Below, piece by piece: positions 25,197 to 36,900 of a DNA stretch of 64,000 bases. Origin of the DNA: Branchiostoma floridae (Eukaryota; Chordata; Leptocardii; Amphioxiformes; Branchiostomatidae); NCBI RefSeq assembly GCF_000003815.2, contig NC_049993.1, positions 15,312,635 through 15,376,634 of the forward strand, written 5' to 3'. The notes below the pieces were generated by a model. That model saw only the letters and a program-made list of their open reading frames with translations, searched no databases and was not told the origin of the DNA. Position numbers and translations under genes: made by a program. Numbering within the stretch: position 1 is the stretch's first letter; the number at the start of each line of letters is the position of its first letter.

Positions 25197-28100
25197 ATGG
25201 CTGCCGCACAGTTGATAACGTCTTTAGTTGGCGAGAACGTGATCTTACAGACGGCTCTGGTCCTCTTACTGGTGTTCGTGGTGACTTCATGGTTCTTCAG
25301 CACACCTAAGAACCTTCCACCCGGTCCCAGAGGTTGGCCTGTCGCCGGTAATATCTTCTCTCTTGCGATGGTGAGCAAAAAAAAATACTTTAGCTAGCTT
25401 AAGATGCACTATGTAATATTAGGACAATACAAAAGTAGATTTCCCTACCATTTCTATACGTAGTAAGTTAAATCAACCCTATAGCATTGCAGGTCAATAT
25501 TTAGGGACAGAAGTTTGAACATCATACGAAAAATGATCTTTTGGAATCTCTACACACCCATATCCTAGGTGTTCACTGTTCCACGAGATGTGTCTCTGAA
25601 TCTTACCCAACAGTTGCTCAAGATTCCCGGCACCAAAGTTTTTAAAAGTTTTCTTCAATTTTGCCGCCATGCGGTAGTCTTGATCAGTATTGTATTGTCC
25701 AACTGAAAACATATACACACACAGACACACACACACATACACACACACAAACACACACACACACACACACACACAAACAAACACACACACATACACATGC
25801 ACAAAGAGACACACACACACGCATACACAAACACACACGCACACACAATTACAATACACACACACGCACAAACACACACATGCACGCACACACACACGCA
25901 CGCACACACACACACAAATTTAAACCACGAAACAAAGACTATACTTCTGAGCCACCGTATTTAACAGAACACCGGCTATATCTTTATCAAAAGGGCCACC
26001 GCTTTCTGACGATGACCGAATGGGCGAAGACGTACGGACCTGTCTACCGGATACAGCTGGGGAGGGAAACGATGATTGTGCTTTCCGGATATGACGTCAT
26101 ATACGAGGCTCTGGTAAAGAGAGGAGGAGATTTTTCAAGCAGACCAAATAATCCACTATTTAAGATCCTCAACCCGGAGAGGTTAGGTAAGAACCCGTAT
26201 AAATACTTTACGCTGGGTATGTTTACTTTGGCATTTTGAACAATACAGAGCCAATAGGCCTGTCATGGACTAAACTACGCATGCGCAACGTGATGTATTG
26301 TGGCTTATATGTTCAAAGTGAAGGTACTTGAGACATAAACAAAACAAATCTCGACAGGCTTTAGACTTAAGCTTATCTCAGACAAATCTCTAGTTAGAAT
26401 TTGCCTTTGCATTTTACCCACAGTGTATTTGGAGACACATAGTCAATTTTAATCGTGGACATGAGTAAGGTATTATTCAAAGGCGACGAGGTAGTTTTTG
26501 TTTTAATTACCACGACGTCTTATTAATTGTTATTGGGTCTTATTGAGACTCTTAAAGTAACAAAAATGACCTAAAGAAACGGCCACAAATTATGCAGCAG
26601 CTCCTATTATAATATGTTTTGTATCAAGTATATATGTAAATATGTCTATAAATTATGCAAAACTATAAATCTGTTATATATTTTGTTTGACCTCTTTCCT
26701 CATGGTATGCGGACCGATTTGATTTTTAATGAATAAACACCGGATAGAATGCGAACAATATAGCGTGCAATTTCACATGGACATCTAAAATATTATACAG
26801 GGTTTATACCGTTACGATGAATGAAAGAAAAATGATTCACTATTTGTATATTTTCAGGTATTATTACGGCCCCTTTCGGTACTCCATGGAAAGAGCACCG
26901 GAAATTTACCCTGATGTCGCTGAGAGAGTTCGGCTTCGGCAAGAGAAGTTTGGAGGGGAAGATTCTGGAGGAGTCAGTCGCTCTTCAAGCAGAGATAGAG
27001 AACATAGGATACAAACCGTTCGACATTAGCCGCATGGTCCAGAATGCCGTCACAAACGTGATCTGCTCTATTGTGTTCGGATGCAGGTAAGTTCGATATT
27101 AAAATAAGGGAAGACAATATATCTTTATATCGTTCAAATATATTTTAAGATTTATAAAATGCTGTGATGTACACTACTTGCTACAAGCTAAGGTACCAGT
27201 TCAACCATTTGTTTATTATCTCACTAGGTTCGAATATAACGATGACAAGTTCACACGCTTGATGGACGCCCTGGACCAAGGATTTGCCACCAATATTTTT
27301 GGCCAACTGGCCGTCTTTTTCCCCATCTTCCGACGTGTTCCAGGACTGGGACAGGGTGCACAAATTATAGTTGACGCAGTAGGTACCATTAAAGCCTATA
27401 TAAGAGAAGAAATGGACTCACACAAGAAGACATTCGATTCCAATGACATACGGGACCTTATCGACTCGTACGTCAGGGAAACCAAATCTCGCGAGAACGA
27501 CGACGAGACCACGTTTACTGACGAGTACACAGAAATAGTGCTGTTTGACTTATTCATCGCCGGGGCAGAAACCACCTCCACTACTCTGTACTGGGCGTTT
27601 CTGTACATGATTCTCAACCCGGACATCCAAGCAAAGGTACTTAATGATAAACAATTCTTCAGAACTAATAATAAACAAAGCCAAAAAACAAATTTATAGA
27701 AACAGGGGACGGTACTGACTTTCAGGCTTCTTTGATTCTCTACTGACGTCACGTTTCCAAACGGTCACGTGTTGGAATTGAAATTGTAATAACTCCCGAG
27801 GACGACTTAACTGCCAGTATTTCGCTTAGTGACTAAATCTGTTCTTAATTTTTTTCAACATTATTTTCTCTTTTCTTATGTTTTTTTATAGGTTCAGGTG
27901 GAGATCCACTCCGTGCTCGGACACGACAACCCGCCTTCCACCGCCCACCGTGCCCAGATGCCGTACACTGAGGCCGTCCTGACCGAGGTGGCTCGCATCG
28001 GCACCATCCTGCCGAATAGCGTCTTTCACGCCACGTCACGTGACATCAGTTTCCATGGATACCATATTCCTGAAGGCACCACGGTGCTGGTGAGACAATT

Positions 28101-29199
28101 TTCTGTTTTCGTTTACGCAAACAAAAACCACCCAAAAATCTTGTTTATGTCACAAAATCATGTTTATGTCACAGATTCTTTTTGTTATTGGGTTCCCAGG
28201 TCGGAGTTCAGTCCGACTTGAATTTAACCCGGGACTTTTCCGGGCCCAAAAATACACAGGGAGCCGCAAGATGTCCCACAGACCACGAAAGGGACATGCC
28301 CGAAAGTGCAATATAAAAAAGAAATTGAAAAAAAAATGTTTTGATCTGCCTGACCTGGCCCTCTTTTCTCAATTTGTATCGTAGTCTAAGAGGGAATGAG
28401 AAAAAAAAATCATGAGTTTCTCCTATTTTTACAGCCCAACTTGTGGTCCGTCCACTATGACCCGGAACATTTCCCGAACCCCGGAAAGTTCGACCCCGGC
28501 CGCTTCTTGGACGGTCAGGGCCGGTACCAGAGGGACGACCACGTCATGCCGTTTGGTATCGGTAAGATCACATTCTCATGCTTTGTCAGCCGCTCGTTTG
28601 TATTAAGCAACGACCGTGATTGTATAAGATTTTATCTCATACGGAATTGTATAAGATATATTTTTGTTGCTGCTCTAGCCCTAACCAAGCGTCGGAGAGC
28701 CAATCACGTTGTCGCTTATGATCAAGAGGTTATAGCCACAGGCTAGTTGGGCAGCCCTCTCCATTTGTGTTTAACAACCATATACCTATCAATAAACAAA
28801 TAAATGTATCACCCGACAAATGATGCGCATCCGTCGAATTATGTTATTATTATAATTATAAGTATGTCGTTTTTTTTTGTTCTTATCCACTTTGGTAGTA
28901 CAGTGTACTGACATATGTATGTATTTATTAATTTGTTTGCTTGTTTATCACGCATGGATAGGGGTGCAAAATTATCTTTGTATGTTGTTAAAATGTCAAT
29001 CCTACAACATGTTGTAGGTCCACGTATGTGCCTGGGGAAGCAGCTGGCAGAGATGGAGCTCTTCTTGTTCTTCACTTCTCTGCTGCAGCACTTCACATTC
29101 AAACTGCCAGAGGGCGCTGCTGCACCTTCTACCACCGGAATCAACGGCGTAACCCATTCGCCTAAGAATTTCAAACTGGTGGCTGAACCACTGGCTTAG
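25197..29199 (+). CDS. Cytochrome P450, CYP2-clan-like, tandem copy 2
   Basis: Seven exons with the same phases as copy 1: 25197-25370, 25994-26186, 26858-27086, 27228-27636, 27892-28089, 28435-28561, 29018-29199. They total 1512 bases and 503 residues. The membrane anchor near residues 15-34, the PPGPRGWP hinge, the I-helix AGAETT, the K-helix ExxR (EVAR here, against EVGR in copy 1) and the haem loop FGIGPRMCLG with Cys448 are all intact, so a working monooxygenase is expected. It is highly similar to copy 1. Exon 4 from the stretch encoding HKKTF onward is almost identical between the two, while exons 2 and 3 differ more, chiefly around residues 92-98 and 170-180 in the presumed substrate-contact part of the enzyme. 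Intron 2 holds a LINE tail and intron 1 a long CA repeat. The gene ends shortly before a poly-A signal at 29243. Confidence 0.92.
25712..25918. repeat. (CA)n microsatellite in intron 1 of P450 gene 2
   Basis: About 200 bases of imperfect CA repeat ending about 75 bases before the exon 2 acceptor. The long open frames seen through it are artefacts. Confidence 0.95.
26541..26750 (+). mobile_element. LINE 3' UTR remnant in intron 2 of P450 gene 2
   Basis: The sequence order (gagactcttaaagtaa, cggccacaaattatgcagcag, tatgtaaatatgtctataa, gacctctttcctcatgg, tgaataaacaccg) parallels the 3' UTR of the LINE tail at 16100-16366. Diverged and without coding sequence. Confidence 0.5.
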
Positions 29200-29242
29200 G
29201 GCGCTGCTTTGTGCTCCTGTAAAATGCTACCTTCTCCAAAAA

Positions 29243-29248
29243 AATAAA
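29243..29248 (+). terminator. Poly-A signal AATAAA of P450 gene 2
   Basis: AATAAA 44 bases after the stop codon, the expected spacing for a short 3' UTR. Confidence 0.6.
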
Positions 29249-29249
29249 T

Positions 29250-30118
29250 GTATTACTTATAGTTTACAACAAAATTTCGAGATATGGTAAGTCTAACGTT
29301 ACATTTTTTTGGCGGGGCTGTTTGTGGAAACAAGAACGTAAAAATGAACACATATAATCTCAACGACTATTTTCTTTCCTTTTGGTACTGTTTAGTGTCT
29401 TTTTTATCATAGTTTTCGTTCCTGAAAGTTGCCCACCTGGGCCCCGATTTGGAAATGTGACACAAGCCAAAAAGACATAAACACGACAAGTTAGACCGAT
29501 ATAATATGCCCCCAACACAGATAGTCTGCAAGATAAACGTGGTTTGATTAGAAATGGACAATTTCTAACAATTCAGAAAAAAGGGGAATTAAGTTATTTT
29601 CTAATGAAAATGTTATGTTTCCGTTTACCTTGCAAAAAATCTACCAACCTTAGCCTTTTTCCACGAATGTACGCTCGCAAGTGGTATAATGTTTTCAAGC
29701 TGACAGGAAGGCAGATAGCGTTGACGGAATTCTAAGCAGACCTTCTGTATTTGAAATGTCTTTTTATCTCTTATGTTTTAATTTTTTGAATGGAAAGTAT
29801 TATCTAGAACTAATCTGCAACTTTTATAAAGTAGTTCAAATATCATCGCTGTGGCATTTTGCATCGTTGAAAATTATATTAGTATTAGATTTTATGCAAT
29901 TACAACTGGTATCTTTGGACAATATGTGTCATTATTCATATATGGTGAGATATATTCAAATATCCGATATATTATTCGTCATACAAATGCATCTGTCAGA
30001 TGAGGGTTGATAATGATATGAATCGTTAAAGATTGGTTCTTAATAAAACATAACACGAAAGCATTAAAAGGAGCGTCAGACTGTTATTACTGCAAATAAT
30101 AAAATAGGTAACTGTTCT
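29250..30118. other. Intergenic sequence, no gene supported
   Basis: AT-rich sequence between the P450 pair and the receptor kinase gene. No exon could be supported. Confidence 0.5.
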
Positions 30119-30302
30119 TTTTTTTTAATTTTTTTTTTCAAACATTTTATTCTTCAGTCACAATGATACAGTCAACAATACAATCAAGATTGCAAGTAAC
30201 CATGGTAACAAACAATAACAGAAATAGATTACGTCAAAATACATATACATATAACGAGCTACATATATTATAGTTCACAATATGTCCCCTGACATATTAG
30301 GT
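30119..30302 (-). mobile_element. 184-bp retroposon with 18-bp target duplication
   Basis: The insert starts with a T-rich run, the poly-A tail read in reverse, and is bounded by an exact direct repeat, aaaataggtaactgttct, at 30101-30118 and 30303-30320. A poly-A tail plus a long target-site duplication is the signature of LINE-machinery retroposition. The body has no open frame and shows no obvious tRNA head. It could be a truncated LINE 3' end or a SINE. Confidence 0.85.
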
Positions 30303-30936
30303 AAAATAGGTAACTGTTCTGGTGTTTATTACTATGTGCGTGGGCGTGTATTCAAGCGACCTGGACATAACATGGGCCTTGTTTTGTTTACACTTCGCCT
30401 GTGCCGCTAGACAAAATAATTTTATAACTATGCCCACAAACTTGAAAATTTTTGTTTTGTGTGGGCTTGCACAGGATCCGTGCAGAGAACCCTAGATTTG
30501 GCATCCTTGTCAACGCTTTCCAATAGATTTAGGTTCGAGAATCAAATTCTATTTCCCGCAAATTGAGCAACAAAGAACTGAAGTTAAACTGTAGGGGAAT
30601 ATTTGGGGCAGTCAATTTGTTGTTCTGCATGTTTGGATACTATTATTCTAGACAATATTGACGACTAACGACTTAACTCTCGGACCCTGTTACATTCTTG
30701 CTTAGATAAGATGCGTATCAGGATTTGTAAGTTGAGAGTGAGATATGTGCACTCTACAAACATTACATCATGTTGTCATGGAGGTACATCGGTTGATCGG
30801 TTGTAAGTCACGGACAACGTAACAGAAAAGCCAACAGCCGAGACACTTGAATAATGATGTGCCAAGCTAGTTTGGTAAAGAAAGCCATGCATGTCGCTTG
30901 AACAAACATGCTTTTCAACAAGAAAGGCTGTTCAAG

Positions 30937-30997
30937 ATGGCGGCTCGGGCAGAATACTTCCTTGTCGCTGTTGTACTTTACGTGATCACACCCACAG
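30937..30997 (+). other. Signal-peptide exon of the receptor kinase
   Basis: ATG in the context ttcaagATGG opens [20 protein letters not shown] and leaves one base (phase 1) at a CAG|GTATGG donor. Exon 2 begins with two bases completing a valine and reads VCAQQG, giving a good signal-peptidase site after VCAQ. The exact phase match across 1.6 kb of intron is why I chose this start over the in-frame sequence around 32524. Confidence 0.75.
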
Positions 30998-33900
30998 GTA
31001 TGGCGTTTTTGTCGTCTGTCTGATCTCAACGTGATTTTAAATATTCCAAATAGCCGTTAGTCAAGCAACTGGAAATTATTTTGGAAATGGTATATCCACA
31101 GTTACTTAGGTAACTGCCAGTTTGTCATGGGTCTGTAACATTCACCGACATTTCTGTACGGGCATGTGTGGTTGGATTTGTCATGAACAATATTGATTTT
31201 CCATCTAATATATGTCTTTTACATGTACTCTAAGATGTCAGTATAATAAACATAGTAAATGTTGCTTTAGATGTACCAGAAGAGGACCAAATTAATCTGT
31301 CACATTTCTTGTTCCAGGATAAATAATAATCTTGGTTTTAACTGTAACACAGTAATTGTTGAGAACAAAGGCTTCCCGAATTTGACATAATTTTTATACA
31401 TACCATGCCTGAATACACATATATTACAAAAGCGTGCTTTAAATTTCCTATTCCAAGACAAATATAATGGCAAGAAACATTGCAAAACACCTTTGTTTGC
31501 CTTTTATAACTACCTTTGATTTTCATTTTCAGAGGCAAAGATGATATTAGCTTTCAGTTCAATTGCACGATACTTGTGTCCATAACTTTAAGTATTGATG
31601 AACAAGAATTGTGTGGAAATTTTTAGAGCTAAGGGTAAATTGTGTGATCGGTGCAAATAATACGCGATGTAACCTTAGAAGTCTTTCTTTAATCAACATG
31701 TTAATCACGGACAAGGTTTCTGTAGGACTAAGAGAGGCGAGCGATGATTAGCTCGGTGATAAGTACATTATTTACAGGTATTTACAAACGCTAGGTAGTT
31801 TGCTGATGGAAAAAAGTCATGTCAATTGTACAGAATTGGCATTCAACTATTAGGAAAGTCAAGATGTTTTTTATTTAGGAAGACTTCCTTGTCGCGGAGC
31901 TTATATATACATTTTGGTTCATTATAATGTATGCATAAGCAAATTATTTGTTCACGGTTTAACTCCTGGCCACTTCAAGTGAAAAAAAAACTCTTAGTAA
32001 TTCATCCAACACAGTTACTATATATGTCGAGTATCATTAATCATGTAAAATTTCGACTAATATCGTGTGGCTGAAATAGCATGATCCAACGTTTCTCCGA
32101 TGACGCCATTTTGACTTAACCGCTCAACTGGTATAGTCTGCTTGCAAATTATTTACCTCCTTATCACAGGCAATATTATGTCACTTAAAGTAATGCTATT
32201 ATATTGGAAAAATATAGGATATAAGATAATTCTTTTACACAACCAGTATGCCCTGTTTACATTTCGATGCCTCTCGGATACCTACCCCAGAGCTTATAAC
32301 TGACCTCCTCTCGCCGCTATATTAAGTCAATATAGGAGGACGTATGGATCAAGGAGGCCGTCTGAAAAAAAAGATAGTCACCCCCAGTGATGAACAGGGA
32401 CATAGGGCTTAGTGGTCGGTAATAACTTACCGACGTTTGAAATTGTTTTCTTGTCGCAAATGCTCTGCCAGCACCGGCTGCACGAGGCAACGAGAAGCAG
32501 AAATCATTTTAGAAACTCTTTGAATGGTTTGTATAAGAGACATCAAAACTAAAATCCCTCTCCTATATTTGATATGTTATCCAGTGTGCGCTCAGCAAGG
32601 TATCCCATTGGCTCACCGGTTGCCCGGCGTATACCAACCCATTGGGGTACAGGATGACACAATCATCAAAGATGATCATGTGACAGCTTCATCCCAAGTA
32701 AACGGATCCGAGGCGTACAGGGGCCGCTTGAACGGTGATGGTGCATGGCAGCCGTCAGGACAAGGTACAAATGAGTTCCTGGCGGTGGATCTAATGTACA
32801 ATCGTTACATCTTTGGCATCCAAACCCAGGGACAGGGAAATGGCTACGTGGAGACCTACAGAATCCTATACCAGGTGGACAACACAACAGATCTAGTTGG
32901 GAGCGCAAAGGTAAGAGATAGATTATGCACATAACGTTATAGGGTTATAGATGCACATCTTTGCCCAGAGCGTATAAAGAACGCTAAAAACAAATAACAA
33001 AATATACATCAAATCCCTCTATAAATTTCTGCTGTACTTTGGATATATTGAGACGGTAAGGAAAATGTACAGAGTAAAAAGTATATTAAGTTATCATAAC
33101 AAACCACTACTAAAATGGAAGACATCCACATGCAGCTCTATTGCTTGTCATGGATTCTCTGGTGACATAAAAGTCTAGTCGCTAGGTGTTAGATCATTTG
33201 TAATGGTGACTAGGCGGTTTGGTAACCTTGGAATGTATTGTTTATTATCATAAAGATTATTAGGTAGATTGGATGATTTTTATAAAGACTAAAAAACTTA
33301 AAATCTGCTGGTCCGATGTGCTCCAACACACCTTTCCTTAGATCTTCAGCGGCAACAGTGATAACGAAACTATCGTCCAACAAAACTTCACCTCTTACAT
33401 CTACGCCCGGTATATCCACGTCAACCCGCAAACTTTCTCTGGCGCTCCACGCCTGAGGATAGAGTTACTCGGAGTGGATGGTAAGTAGTAAGCACGACAT
33501 TCACGAGAGTAGACGGTACTAAGTCGAATTGATTTTAGAAACAATGGTACTTTGCTGAACAATTAGGATATGGGTGGCCTGAGACTGACTCGTTGCATTA
33601 TCCTTAGTCAAGAAATACTAGGTTCACTTTGCATCAACATGGTCTTCACCAAGCCTGCACAGGTGATAATGTTGTTTAAGGTGCAGACTGTTGTTACCAT
33701 AATCTTGTAGGAAGGAAAATTTCTTATATAGATCATACTTCAGATTAATAGATTATGCATCTGACATAGAATTCATTTCCAATTTTCCAGAACTACCAAC
33801 AACGATCTCCCCGGTAACGACTCCTGTCGTCACAACTCTTTCAACACCTTCTTCAACACAACCACAAAGTACCACAGAGGCTGAGACGTCATCTGGCGTG

Positions 33901-36900
33901 TACCAACCCATTGGGATACAGGATGACACAATCATCTCTGATGCTCTGATGACAGCTACATCCCAAGTAAGCGGATCCGAGGCGTACAGGGGCCGCTTGA
34001 ACGGTGATGGTGCATGGCAGCCGTCAGGACAAGGTACTGAGTTCCTGGCGGTGGATCTAGAGTACAAACGTTACATCTTTGGCATCCAGACCCAGGGACA
34101 GGAAAATGGCTACGTGGAGACCTACAGGATCATATACCAGGTGGACAACACAACGGGTCTAGTTGGGTACTCGGAAGATGGTGGGAGCGCCAAGGTAGGG
34201 GCATACCTATGCAGATATAAGGTTATAGATATATGGTTATATATACATGTATGTATGTAAGGTTATAGAACATCTTTGCCCACAACTTGAAAAGAACACT
34301 ATAAAAAGATTCTATAAAATAGAACTTAACAAAATATACCTTCTTGAGTTTCTGCTGTACAGATATCTTGAGTGAGACTATAGGTAAAATGTACAGAGTG
34401 AAAACTATAATTGGTTATCATAACAAACCACAACTACACTAGAAAACATCTGCACGCAGCTCAATTGCTAGTCGTGGATTCTGTAATGACGTAATCTTAG
34501 CCGAGTCGCTAGGTGTGAGCTCGTTTGTAATGTTGACTAGGCATTTTGGTAGCTCTGGGATGTATGGTTTGTTATCACAGAGACAATAAGGTACATTGGA
34601 TGATTTTTATTTAGTATAAAACATCTAAAAAATCCAATGGTCTAATGTGCTACAACATTCCTGTCCTCAGATCTTTAGCGGCAACAGCGACAACGAAACT
34701 ATCGTCCAACATAACTTCACCTCGTACATCTACGCCCGGTATATCCTCGTCATTCCGCAAACTTTCTCCGGCGCTCCACGACTGAGGATAGAGTTACTTG
34801 GAGTGGATGGTAAGTAGTAAACACGACAGTCGTGATAGTGACGATACTAAGAGGAATTGATTTTAGAAGATATTGGTACTTTGCGGAATAATTGTGATAC
34901 AGGTGGCCTGAGGATGACCCGTCAAGAAATACAAGGTTCACTTTACATCCAGAATGGTACATGCTGCTTTCTCTGCATAGCACTCAGCATTCTGGAAAGA
35001 TTATGGGGGTTAAACACACATCACTACCAGCGGACCAGCCCCCTGCTGTAGTGAAGTGTGCAAATGTGTGGTCCAAGGGCTACAGAAATGAAGATGGGTG
35101 CAGCCCCTACGCATCTGAAAGATGTAAGGGCAACTTTAACTTAACTATTTTTGCATCAAAATAGACTTCAACGAGCCTGCAGAGGTGATTATGTTGCTTA
35201 TGGTGCCGAATGCAGTTATTAAACTCTTGTAGGAAGGATCATATGTTGTTTTCAAAGTATCATATTTCAGATGGATAAATAATGCATCTAAGATTTATTT
35301 GCAATCTTCTAGAACTACCAACAACAATCTCCCCGGTAACGACTCCTCTCGTCACCACTCTTTCAACACCCTCTTCAACACAACCACAAAGTACCACAGC
35401 GAAGTCATCTGGCGTGTACCAACCAATAGGTGTAGAAGACAACAGCATTATCACAATTGGTCAAATGACATCCTCATCTGAAGTAACCGGATCCGAGGCG
35501 TACAGGGGCCGCTTGAACGGTGATGGTGCATGGGAGCCGACAGGACAAGGTACAAATGAATTCCTGGCGGTGGATCTACAGCACAATCGTTACATCTTTG
35601 GCATCCAGACCCAGGGACAGGGAGATGGCTACGTGGAGACCTACAGGATCATATACCAGGTGGACAACACATCGGATCTAGTTCTGTACTCGGAAGATGG
35701 TGGGAACGCCAAGGTAAGAGCCTATAAATGCAAACATATGGTTATAGATATAGTGTTATATGCTCAACACCTAGTCTATAAAGAACACTAGAAAGGAAAA
35801 CTTAACAAATTATACACCAAGGCTCTCTTTGACTTTTTACTGTACGTCATTAGGTCCGCAGATATGTTTATAAGACATACAATAAAGATACAGCCATTTA
35901 TTATTATTCTCTTGTCACACACCGTCAGACGGCCAACTTAACTTCCCCCTGACTCTCTCCAGAAGTCTCTCACTTAACTCCTGCTCTCGTGGTTGACCCC
36001 CCTCTGGGCCTTTTATTCCACATACTTGTTTTTTTTTTACTCAACACACAGCATACGGACATCTTGTTTGAGGCGGTAAGTAAAATGTATAGAGTAAAAG
36101 CCATAATTAGTTAGCATAACACACCACAACTACACTGGAAGAAATTTTGCACGGAACTCAATTCCAAGTCGTAGATTCTGTACCTAAAATCTGATGGTCC
36201 GATGTGCTCCAACATTCCTGTCCTCAGATCTTCAGCGGCAACAGCGACAACGAAACTATTGTCCAACAAAACTTCACCTCGTACATCTACGCCCGGTATA
36301 TCCTCGTCAACCCGCAAACGTGGTCCGGTGCTCCACGACTGAGGATAGAGTTACTTGGAGTGGATGGTAGGTAGTGTACACGGCATTCACGACAGATAAG
36401 ATACTAAGAGGAATTGATTTTGGAAAAAAAACATTGGTACTTTGCCGAAGAATTAGAATATTTGTGGCCTGAGGGTGACCCACTACATTGTCTTTAGTAG
36501 AAATAAATACTTGGATTACTTTGCTACATGGTCTTCACCGATCCTGCAGTGCTAATAATGTTGCTTATGATACTGACTGCTATATGCGCTGTTATCATAC
36601 TCTAGTAGGAAGGTTTAGATATTTTCTTATGTAGATATTACTTCAGATTAACAAATTTTGCATCTGATATGGAATTCATTTGCAATCTTCCAGAACTACC
36701 AACAACAATCTCCCCGATAACGACTGCACTCGTCACAACCCTTTCAACACCCTCTTCAACACAACCACAAAGTACCACAGAGGCTGCGGCGTCATCTGCC
36801 GTGTACCAACCCATTGGGGTACAGGACGCTACAATCATCCCAGATGCTCTCATGTCAGCTTCATCCCAAGTAAACGGATCCGAGGCGTACAGGGGCCGCT

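Noticed and set aside
32524-32584. In-frame start at 32524 as the receptor start
   Set aside because: The sequence before 32585 looks like a pyrimidine-rich intron end, and the exon at 30937 supplies a proper signal peptide in matching phase.
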